DNA of 33,727 bases, taken from Thermoleophilaceae bacterium. Its GTDB lineage: Bacteria > Actinomycetota > Thermoleophilia > Solirubrobacterales > Thermoleophilaceae. The notes beneath the pieces were generated by a model that saw only the letters and a list, made by a program, of their open reading frames with translations, had not been told where the DNA came from and searched no databases. Shown piece by piece: positions 21,109 through 28,788 of the stretch; within the stretch, counting starts at the first letter, position 1; every line of letters starts with the position of its first letter. A program made the position numbers and the translations under genes. Where the stretch lies: the NCBI GenBank assembly GCA_030447905.1, contig JAUJNZ010000010.1, positions 67,166-100,892 of the forward strand, in the 5' to 3' direction.

Positions 21109-22612
21109 TTGACAGAAGCTGCTCGCCATGGCCGTCCCATTCGCCGCTTCGCGGCCTCGCGTGGGAGGATCCCCCTCCCGCGGGCGCCGATTCGCGGCCT
21201 CGTCCTCGCGGCGCTCCTGCCCGTGTGCGTCGTCGCGGGTGGCTGTGCGTCGAGCGGTGACCGGCCGCCGGCGTCTCGCTCGGATGCGTCGGCCGGTGAC
21301 TGGAGTACCTGGGTGCTCTCGTCGCCCTCGCAGGTCCGCGTTCCACCGCCTCCTCGGCGGGATGCGGCGGGCGCGGACAGGCGGGGGATCGCGCCGCTTC
21401 GAAACGCCGTCGCGTCGGCGCAGCCGGCGGCGGCGGCCCGGAGCGCGGAGACCGCGCTGCCGGCCGAGCCATGGGTGGAGACCGCCTTCGAGCTCGTCTC
21501 CCAGCGGGCCAAGGACCCGCCCGCGGCCTCGCGCGCCTACGCGCTGCTGGCCGTCGCCATGTACGACGCCGTGGTCGCGGCGTCGTACTGGCAGGAGGTC
21601 TATCGCCGGGAGGCGCGATCGGCCGCCCCCGACGACCGAGGGCGTGACGTAGCTGCCTACCCCTCCGAGCACGCCGCCATCGCCGGCGCGGGGTCCCGCC
21701 TGCTCGCGTATCTCTTCCCCGAGCAACCGCCCGCGCGCTTCGAGCAGATGGCCGAGGCGGCGGCCGCCTCGCGGGTCGCCTCCGGAGCGAGCTCCCGCGG
21801 CGACGTGCAGGCCGGGTTGAGGCTGGGACGAGCGGTCGCCGCGCGGGTCATCGCTCGGGCCAACAACGACGGCGCCCGGCGGCGCTGGAGGGGCGACCTT
21901 CCCCGGGGCCGCGGCTACTGGCGCCCACCCCCGGGATCGGTCGGCCGCCCGGTGTCGCCGCTGGCGGGGAACTGGCGGACCTGGGTGCTGCGGTCCGGCA
22001 GGGAGGTCCGGCCGCCACCGCCCCCGCCTTCGATTCCCCGCGCTTTCGGGAGGAGGCCTCCGAGTCGTTCGGGTCAAGCGGCGGCTCACCCCCGACCAGC
22101 GGCGGATCGCCAAGTTCTGGGAGGGCGGTGAGGGGACGGCGCTGCCGCCCGGGATCTGGAACCGGGTTACCCTTGCCTACCTCCGCGACGCACGGCTGAG
22201 CGTGCCCCACTCGACGCGCGCGCTGGCGCTTCTCAACGTGGCGCTGGCCGATGCGGGGGTCGCCGCGTGGGACGCCAAGTACGCTTACTGGGTCCCGCGG
22301 CCCGATACCGCGGTGCGCGATCTCGGGATCGATCCGCGCTGGAAGCCCTTCCTCGCCACGCCGTTATTCCCGGCCTTCGTCTCGGGCCACGCCACCTACT
22401 CCGGGGCGGTGGGCGAGGTTCTCGCCCATCTCTTCCCCGAGGATTCCGGGCTCTTCCGCGCAAAGGCGCGCGAGGCCGCCGCATCGAGGGTCTACGGAGG
22501 CATCCACTACAGGATGGACGGCGACGTCGGCATACGCATGGGGCAGCGGATCGGCCAGCTCGTGGTCGAGCGCGCGCGGCGGGACGGGGCTGAGAAGCGG
22601 TCGGACCGGTGA
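21109..22612 (+). CDS. Vanadium-haloperoxidase/PAP2-like lipoprotein, two frameshifts
   Basis: About 500 residues when repaired. A signal with VCVVAGGC places a lipidated Cys near residue 46. The body is helical: ALPAEPWVETAFELVSQRAK, then AYALLAVAMYDAVVAASYWQ and YPSEHAAIAGAGSRLL. The active-site set follows: KYAYWVPRP, FVSGHATYSGAVGEVLAHLF, and SRVYGGIHYRMDGDVG, which are the Lys/Arg, Ser-Gly-His and Arg/His motifs of vanadium haloperoxidases and PAP2 phosphatases. One base is missing in the C run near 22020-22026 and one G near 22062 (GAG TCG _TTCGG), after which VRVKRRLTPDQRRIAKFW reads well. An internal repeat TWVLSSPSQVRVPPPP / TWVLRSGREVRPPPPP is seen. The start (TTG 21109 or 21058) is uncertain. 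The DM13 gene overlaps its stop. Confidence 0.78.
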
Positions 22613-23433
22613 GCAGGAGGTCAGCGAGGGCAATCGTCGTCGCCGTCGCCTCCGTGGCCGTGCTCGTGCTCAGCGGCTGCGGAGGCGCCCGGGAGCGCGA
22701 GGGGCCGCGGATCGACGCCTTCTCGCAGGTCGAGCAGCGCGCCGGCGCGCGGGGCGGGCCTCCGCGGGCGGCCCCAAGGTGGGAGCGGGTGGGGAAGCTG
22801 GCCGGTAGCGGACCGGCCAGCGAGCGCGTCTCGATCGCCGGGGGAGCGATCCAGTGGCGCGGCCGCTGGCGGTGCCGCTCGGGCTCGTTTCGGCTCTTCG
22901 CCGCGTCCGGGTCCACAGGCCGCCGGCTGCTCAAGCAGGGACGCTGTCCGGGGCGCGGCGAGGCGCAATCGATCGGCACGGGCGGCGTTCGCCTGAGCGT
23001 CGAGGCGTCGGGTCCGTGGCAGCTCCAGGTCGACCAGCAGATCGACACCCCGATCGCTGAGCGTCCCCTGCCCGCTATGCGCTCGCCGGCCGCTCGCCTG
23101 CTCGCGCGCGGGGCCTTCTACGGCATCGAGCGCATGTCGAGGGGCCAGGTGCAGCTCCACCGGCTTGCGGGCGGGCGGCTCGCCCTCCGCCTCGAGGGCT
23201 TCGAGACGTCGCCCAACACGGGTCTCTTCGTGTGGACGAGCCCGGCCGCCCGCCCGCGCACGTCGAGGCAGGCCTTCCGCGCCCCTCACTCGACCGTGGC
23301 CGCGCTCAAGTCGACCGCGGGGAGCCAGAACTACCTGTTGCCCCGGGGCACGTCGGCCCGAGAGGTCCGCTCGGTGGTCATCTGGTGCGAGCCCGTGCGC
23401 ATCGCCTACGCCGCCGCCGCGCTGGCGCGGTAG
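22609..23433 (+). CDS. Lipoprotein with DM13 domain
   Basis: 274 residues from GTG 22609, overlapping the haloperoxidase-like stop (GTGA). The lipobox VLVLSGC puts the lipidated Cys at residue 24. An N-terminal half with IQWRGRWRCRSGSFR and LKQGRCPGRGEA (cysteine pair) precedes a DM13 domain: ARGAFYGIERMSRGQVQLHR, FETSPNTGLFVWTS, LKSTAGSQNYLLPRG and VRSVVIWCEPVRIAYAAA. DM13 domains are extracytoplasmic modules with a Cys thought to act in redox or electron transfer. The product of 24035-24904 is a full-length relative. It may act with the oxidase-like partner at the cell surface. Confidence 0.85.
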   Translation: MSRRSARAIVVAVASVAVLVLSGCGGAREREGPRIDAFSQVEQRAGARGGPPRAAPRWERVGKLAGSGPASERVSIAGGAIQWRGRWRCRSGSFRLFAASGSTGRRLLKQGRCPGRGEAQSIGTGGVRLSVEASGPWQLQVDQQIDTPIAERPLPAMRSPAARLLARGAFYGIERMSRGQVQLHRLAGGRLALRLEGFETSPNTGLFVWTSPAARPRTSRQAFRAPHSTVAALKSTAGSQNYLLPRGTSAREVRSVVIWCEPVRIAYAAAALAR

Positions 23434-23461
23434 GAGGCGGGAACCCGCCGTCGCCCTTCGG

Positions 23462-23902
23462 CTACTCCGTGGCTTGCCGCGTCTCGCGCAGCAGGAGGAC
23501 AAGCGAGGCGACGAGCAGGGGCGGCCCCGCGGAGACGTGCAGCAGGGCAGCCGGCCAGGAGAGGTCCCCGTTCGCGGCGACGGGGAGGACGGGCACGTGC
23601 GTGGCCGTGGCCCAGAAGCCGGCGAGCACGGCGAGCGCGCTCGCGGCCACGACGGCCGCGTCGGGCGACGCCTTCGAGAAACGGCCGCGTCGGGCGAGGC
23701 CCACGGCGGCCGCGATCGCGGCCAGCGCCCCCGGGAGGACGTGGTCGACCACCTCCACGCGCGTGGGCACTCTGGCCGTGAGCTCCCATGCCGGGCCGAG
23801 GTAGGGCACGAGGATCGCCCACCCCGCCGCCGCGAGCAGCACCGCCATGGCGGCCCGGCCGCTGCGCTGGCTGGATCGATGAGAAGGAGTTGCGGGGCTC
23901 AT
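23462..23902 (-). CDS. Small polytopic membrane protein
   Basis: 146 residues with four hydrophobic segments: MAVLLAAAGWAILVPYLG, then LPGALAAIAAAVGLA, VVAASALAVLAGFWATATHV and LLHVSAGPPLLVASLVLLL. His residues sit near helix edges (TATHVPVLP, LLHVSAG), a layout shared with some uncharacterised actinobacterial membrane proteins. It starts at ATG 23902 and lies convergent to the DM13 lipoprotein gene. I do not recognise the family. Confidence 0.7.
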   Translation of the reverse strand: MSPATPSHRSSQRSGRAAMAVLLAAAGWAILVPYLGPAWELTARVPTRVEVVDHVLPGALAAIAAAVGLARRGRFSKASPDAAVVAASALAVLAGFWATATHVPVLPVAANGDLSWPAALLHVSAGPPLLVASLVLLLRETRQATE

Positions 23903-24034
23903 GCTTGCTGGCTCGACGCGGCGGGCGGCCCGTCGCTCGAGCCCCGCAGCCTCCCATAATGGCGGCCGGTGAGCGCCGGCCGGGGTCTACTTCGTCGGGG
24001 GCGGCCGGGCGTGGGCAAAGGCCGGCGCGCCGGC

Positions 24035-24904
24035 TCAGCCCCGAAGTGGCGCGGCCGCGTACGCGTTGCTCGTGATCTCGCACCAGATGACCATCGAGCG
24101 GACCCGATCGCTCAGTGCTCCGGGGGGGATGCGGTAGTTCATGGACCCGGCCGTGGCCCTTAGAAAGACGATGTCCTTGAACGGCGCGCGCGCCACCTGC
24201 CTCGTGCTCTTGGGCCGCTCCAGCTCGCTGAAGCGAATCTCGAGGTCGACGTTCGGGGTGACGTAGAAACCGCCGAGCCGCAGGCTCGTCGAGCCGTCGC
24301 GCTCACGGTAGATCTTGACGCTGCCGGTCCCCTTCTCGTCGATGTCGTAGAAGCGCCCGCTCGCCACCACGCGGGAGTCCCCCGAGGTCATCGCCGGAGT
24401 GGGCGGCTCGGCGAGGGGCACGTCGACCTGCTGCTCGACTACGGCCTGCCATGCTCCCTCGGCTCCGACGTCGAGCTTGAACTGGCCCCCGGCGACCGAC
24501 TGCCCGACGCCCGCCTTGGGGCAGGGATCCGCGCCCGCGAGCTGGTGCCCGTAGGCCTCCCCCGACGGGCGCTGAGGCTGGATCCGGAAGGCCGCGCGCT
24601 CGCAGCGCCATCTGACGCGCCATTGAATCGCCCGCCGGTCGATCGCGAACACCGGAGTGGTGAGTGGACCGGTTCCCTTGAAGCGGCTGACGGGCACCCA
24701 GTAGGGCTGTGACCGCCGCGAGGCAGCCTGCGCGGGAGCCGCGTCCTGATCCACCGCGGTCCCGAACGGCGATGCCGTAGTCCTGCTCGAAGGAGGAGAG
24801 AACCGTTCCCTGAGCCCGAAGAAGCCGCCGCCGTAGATCGCGCTCGCGGCCATAACCACCAGTATCAGGGCGCCGAGCGAGCGACGCGCGGTCTGGCGAG
24901 TCAT
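24035..24904 (-). CDS. Membrane-anchored DM13 domain protein
   Basis: 289 residues. The N-terminal helix LGALILVVMAASAIYGGGFF lacks a lipobox, so it is anchored by the helix. It then matches the DM13 lipoprotein at 22609 throughout: IQWRVRWRCERAAFR versus IQWRGRWRC, VDVPLAEPPTPAM versus IDTPIAERPLPAM, FYVTPNVDLEIRFSE versus FETSPNTGLFVWTS, and VRSMVIWCEITSNAYAAAPL at the end. Both retain the VIWCE cysteine. The ATG overlaps the permease stop (ATGA), so the two are translationally coupled. Confidence 0.86.
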   Translation of the reverse strand: MTRQTARRSLGALILVVMAASAIYGGGFFGLRERFSPPSSRTTASPFGTAVDQDAAPAQAASRRSQPYWVPVSRFKGTGPLTTPVFAIDRRAIQWRVRWRCERAAFRIQPQRPSGEAYGHQLAGADPCPKAGVGQSVAGGQFKLDVGAEGAWQAVVEQQVDVPLAEPPTPAMTSGDSRVVASGRFYDIDEKGTGSVKIYRERDGSTSLRLGGFYVTPNVDLEIRFSELERPKSTRQVARAPFKDIVFLRATAGSMNYRIPPGALSDRVRSMVIWCEITSNAYAAAPLRG

Positions 24905-26061
24905 ATGGCGCTCACGACCAGGCCGCCGATCACGCCGCCGCAGAAGGTCCCGAGGAGCAGCAGTCCTGGCGACCGCCAGCCGAGCTCTCGTCGGGTGATC
25001 CCGAACGTGACCACTCCCGCGGACGGAGCGGTGAGCAGGAGCGCTGTGGCCGGGCCGAGATCGAGGCCCAGGGCGAGCACGCCGAGGACGAGCGGGATCT
25101 CGAACAGGGTGGGGAGCTGCACGAGCGTCCCGAGCGCGGCGGCGGCCACGGTCGCCAGCACCCCGGAGCTCACGGCGTCCGAGAGCCCCTGCGGCGGGAC
25201 CAACGTGAACACCGCCCCGACGGCGAAGCTCGCCAGGGCCATCGGCGGGACCAGGCGGACGGCGTGGTCGAGCGTCGTGCGCCACCACTCCAGCAGGCCG
25301 TCCTTGACCGCCGCCCGCCAGTCGCTCCGCGCGGGCGTCTCGACGGAGGCCTCGATCGACTCCGCCGCGGCAGCCAGCGTCGCGTCGGCCTCTTCGCCGG
25401 TGGGCGCGGGGCAGGCCTCCTTCGCGCGGTCGTGAAGCCGCGCGATGAGCGGTACGAGGCCGAAGATCATCAGGAGCCCGAAGACCACTCGGGCCGCCGC
25501 CATCTTGATCGGCATCAGGAGGAAGACAGCCAGGATCCCCACGGGGTTGAACAGGGCCGAGCCGAGGATCATCCCGAGCGTCGTCTCGAGCGCGGCGCCG
25601 GCGCGGTAGAAGCCGAGGGAGACCGGCGCCGAGCAGGCGCTGCACATGAACAGCGGCAGCCCCATGCCGCCGCCGACCCCGGCCGCCACCGGGCCGCGCC
25701 GGCGGACGAGCCTCTTCAGGCGAAGCCCCGGCGACAGCGCCGTCACGGCGGCGCCGCCCAAGAGGATGGCGAAGAACATACCGACCGCGTTGGCGTCCCA
25801 GAGGTTGACCCCGTAGGCCACCCACCGCAGCCCCTCCGGGAAGGTCGCCGGGTCGAGCACGGTCGAGAAGGTGGAGCGTCCGGCGGCCGAGGCCCCCCGG
25901 TCGAGCGTCGGCAGCTTCTCGACCACGGCGGGCAGCCTGGTCTGGGTCAGGAAGAAGACGAGGACGGCGAGGAAGATGACGCCGCCGACGATCGCCCGCT
26001 TGCGCGCGACGCCGCCTGACCCGTCGTCCGTAGGGGCGGGGGGCACCGCTAAGCCACGCAT
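24901..26061 (-). CDS. ArsP/DUF318-type permease
   Basis: 386 residues from ATG 26061, with AAAGGA about 8 bases upstream; a longer start at 26145 adds residues without signal character. Some eight to ten helices. The family motif is present: GGGMGLPLFMCSACSAPVSL, then LGMILGSALFNPVGILA, repeated in the second half as LGTLVQLPTLFEIPLVLG and TAPSAGVVTFGITRRELG. The C-S-A-C pair in the first half is the likely substrate site in ArsP-like exporters of organoarsenicals or other thiol-binding species. A cytoplasmic loop with CPAPTGEEADATLAAAAESI divides the halves. Substrate here is unknown. Coupling to a DM13 redox protein is unusual. Confidence 0.83.
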   Translation of the reverse strand: MRGLAVPPAPTDDGSGGVARKRAIVGGVIFLAVLVFFLTQTRLPAVVEKLPTLDRGASAAGRSTFSTVLDPATFPEGLRWVAYGVNLWDANAVGMFFAILLGGAAVTALSPGLRLKRLVRRRGPVAAGVGGGMGLPLFMCSACSAPVSLGFYRAGAALETTLGMILGSALFNPVGILAVFLLMPIKMAAARVVFGLLMIFGLVPLIARLHDRAKEACPAPTGEEADATLAAAAESIEASVETPARSDWRAAVKDGLLEWWRTTLDHAVRLVPPMALASFAVGAVFTLVPPQGLSDAVSSGVLATVAAAALGTLVQLPTLFEIPLVLGVLALGLDLGPATALLLTAPSAGVVTFGITRRELGWRSPGLLLLGTFCGGVIGGLVVSAI

Positions 26062-26271
26062 CTCTGTGATCCTTTGCGGTTTAGGTGAATCGGCCACAGT
26101 CTTCGCGGCGACGCCCGACGCCGTCTCCACGCGAGGCGGTCGCACGCTCGGGTGTCGCTCCCCGTCTCAAGTGGAACCGCGAGCCTAGCGATCCGGTAGC
26201 GTCCGCGCGCCCCTGGCTAACTGATAGCGTCGCGCCAGGGGAATGGACTTCTCGATCGGTCGCCGACACCC

Positions 26272-27872
26272 ATGCCAGAGCGGTTGAAGCGGTGGGCGGC
26301 GGTCCCGCCACAGATCTTCATCGGGGCCGCGCTGCTGCTGATCGGCGTGGGGGCGGTGGTGGTCTCGACCGCCTTCGACGGCGCTCCGACACCGCGCGTG
26401 GCCGGCGGCGACGCGCCGGTCAACGCGGGGGCGGGCGACCTGGGCGACATCAGCGCCCACAATTCGCCGGCGGTCGCCGCCAACCCCGTCAACCGCTCGA
26501 ACCTCGCGGTCGCCAACCGCATCGACTCGCCGACCTTCTCGTGCGCGCTGCACGTCTCCCTCGACGGGGGCAGGAGCTGGCGCACCAGACGGGGCGGGCC
26601 GCCGGGCGGGCCCGCCCCGCCACCGGCTCCCTTCCCGATCCCCAAGGGCGAGGAGCCGAAGTGCTACGCGCCGGACGTGACCTTCGCGCCCGACGGGACG
26701 ATGTACATGTCCTTCGTCACGCTGAGAGGAAACGGAAACCGCCCCAACGCCGTCTGGACCGTCAGCTCGAGGGACGGGGGCCGCACCCTGTCAAAGCCGC
26801 GCAAGGCGCTCGGCCGCCTCATGTTCCAGGTTCGCCTCATGGCCGACCCGGTAAAACCCGGGCGGCTCTACCTGACGTGGCTCGAAGGGGCCTCCGGCGT
26901 GGGCCTATACAGGTTCGCGGCGCCCGGCAACCCGATCCGCCTCGCGCGCTCAGACGACGGCGGCAGGACCTGGACGCGCCCCGCGCGCGTGAGCGGATCC
27001 GCCCGCCAGCGGGCGGTCGCCCCATCGCTCGCCGCCGGTCCCAAGGGCGAGCTCTACGTCCTCTACCTCGACCTCGGAGAGGACAGGCTCGACTACGAGG
27101 CCGGCCACCAGGGCAACGGCGGCCCTCCCTACCCCGGGCGGTTCGAGCTCGTCCTCGCCCGCTCGCTCGACGGGGGGCCACCTGGGGAGAGTCGGTCGTC
27201 GACGATGGGATCGTCCCCACCGAGCGCTTCGTCGTCTTCCTTCCTCCCTTCCCGTCGCTGGCGGTCGATCGCCGTAGCGGGCGGGTCTACGCCGGCTTCC
27301 ACGACGGACGGCTGGGCGAGCCCGATGTGTGGGTGTGGTCGCTCCGGCCCGGTCGCGCCGACTGGGAGGGGCCCACGCGCGTCAACGACACCCCCGAGCG
27401 CGACGGCACCTCGCAGTACCTGCCCAGGCTCGCCGTCGCGCCCGACGGCCGCCTCGACGCCGTCTACTACGACCGCCGCGGCGACCCGAGGAACGCACGC
27501 AACGACGTGTCGCTCCAGTCGTCCTTCGATGGCGGCGAGAGCTTCACCGAGCGCGTCGACCTCTCGAGCCGAAACTTCGACCCGGGTGTGGGTTACGGCA
27601 GCGAGCGCGGGATGCCCGACCTCGGCAACCGCATCGGGCTGCTGTCCGACGCCGGCCGGTCCTTCGCCGTCTGGAGCGACACCCGGGCGGGCACTGTCGA
27701 CAACGCCAAGCAGGACCTGTCGAGCGCCCTGGTCGCGTTCTCGACGCCTACCCGCCTGTCCGAGCCGGTCGAGTACGGCCTTCGGTGGGGCGGGATAGCC
27801 CTGGCGCTCGCGGGGGTCGCCGTGCTGGCTACGGGCCTGTGGCGAGCGCGGGCGAGGGCCGCGCTTGGGTAG
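26272..27872 (+). CDS. BNR/sialidase-fold surface protein, one frameshift
   Basis: About 534 residues when repaired. N-terminal helix IFIGAALLLIGVGAVVVSTA, then an extracytoplasmic beta-propeller with several Asp-box units: SLDGGRSW, SRDGGRT, SDDGGRTW, SLDGGATW and SFDGGESF. A C-terminal helix follows (GIALALAGVAVLATGLW) with Arg after it. Near 27172-27178 the run GACGGGGGGCC is one G short: with it the frame reads SLDGGATWGESVVDDGIVPT and continues to TAG 27872, without it the ORF drifts to 27798. The catalytic residues of real sialidases are not clearly present, so adhesion or structural recognition is as likely as hydrolysis. Divergent from the permease. Confidence 0.8.
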
Positions 27873-28023
27873 CTCGGGTGGGTAAGTCGAACGTCGCGCC
27901 GCTCGCACGTCGCAAGCGTGTAGACGCTTGTCAAGTGGCCTGCTACTCTCCCCGGCGCGGGGAAAGACGAAAGCCTAGATTCGCCGCCGAAGGCTCCCGA
28001 AAAACTCCGACAGGGGGATCACC

Positions 28024-28625
28024 ATGAAGCGAAGGACAGGCTTTCCTTGATCTTGGCGGCGCTCGTCCCGCTCGCCGTGGTTTCTACCGCTTACGCGTGC
28101 GCGAACCTCGCCACGCTGTACCTCGACAAAAAGGTCGCTACGCCCGGCACCCCGGTCGACGGGGACGGCCGCAACTACAGCTCCCGCGACGATTCGTCCG
28201 CGGTGACGATTCGGCTCGACAGCCGCGCAGGCCGGATCCTGTGGCAGGGCCGCCCCGGACCGACCGGAAGGATCACGCCCCGGTTCCTCACTCCCAAGAC
28301 GACCGCCGGCTACCACGTGCTTCTCGCCACGCAGCAGCGAGGCCAACGGACAGCCAGTGCAGGGCACGCCCGGGCGCGCCACGATCAAGATTGTCCGAGG
28401 AGCGCCCCAGCCGGGGGCGGCGGCCCCGTGGGGGGCTCCGGCAAGCCCGAACAGCCCGGCGGAACCGGCGGCGCCTCGCCGGCGGTGGGCGAGCTGCCCG
28501 CCCCGGTCATGCTCGGAGGCTTCCTGCTCGCCCTCGCCCTGGCGGGCAGCGGCGTGCTCGCCCTCGCCGGCGCCCGAAGGGGCGACGGCCCGGCGCCGAC
28601 AGCGCCTGCGGGGGTCTCGGTCTAG
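28024..28625 (+). CDS. Secreted protein with C-terminal membrane anchor, several frameshifts
   Basis: About 200 residues if repaired. ATG 28024 follows AGGGGGATCACC. MKRRTGF then needs one T (GGC TTT _CC TTG) to enter LILAALVPLAVVSTAYACAN, the signal peptide. The domain reads LATLYLDKKVATPGTPVDGDGRN and ITPRFLTPKTTAGYHVLLAT. A shift near 28335 leads to ANGQPVQGTPGRATIKIVRG, and a second near 28425 returns to VGELPAPVMLGGFLLALALA and the anchor ending GARRGDGPAPTAPAGVSV. Three indels in one small gene make a pseudogene possible, but two are in homopolymers like others in the window. Family not recognised; a copper-resistance-type beta fold is a guess. Confidence 0.55.
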
Positions 28626-28678
28626 ATCCCCCCGAAAGAAACCCCCGACGATGCTCGTCTGGGTCTCGGTCTAGATCC
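28612..28678. repeat. 18-bp direct repeat pair
   Basis: GGGTCTCGGTCTAGATCC occurs at 28612-28629, spanning the stop of the preceding gene, and again at 28661-28678, 49 bases further on. The second copy is part of the hairpin at 28658-28688. A local duplication is the simplest cause. Confidence 0.85.
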
Positions 28679-28688
28679 GAGACCCAGA
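28658..28688 (+). terminator. Hairpin, probable terminator
   Basis: TCTGGGTCTCGG and CCGAGACCCAGA form a perfect 12-pair stem with a 7-base loop (TCTAGAT). It lies 33 bases after the stop of the 28024 gene. No T-run follows, as is common in high-GC Actinobacteria, so the call rests on stem and position. Confidence 0.6.
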
Positions 28689-28788
28689 GGCATCGCTCCG
28701 TTTCGCGAGGGGCGAGGTTGATCCCGCCCGCCGCCCTTGTCTCTCCGCCCTTGTCGCGCCACTTAGAACCCGGAGGCCCACACTCGCC

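Noticed and set aside
21105-21125. TTGACA at 21109 as a -35 box
   Set aside because: No matching -10 at 16-18 bases; the sequence lies within the probable start of the haloperoxidase-like gene.
24035-25825. 596-residue continuous minus-strand frame covering DM13 and permease region
   Set aside because: Only the part from ATG 24904 is coding; the upstream part is a shadow of the permease, which is in another frame.
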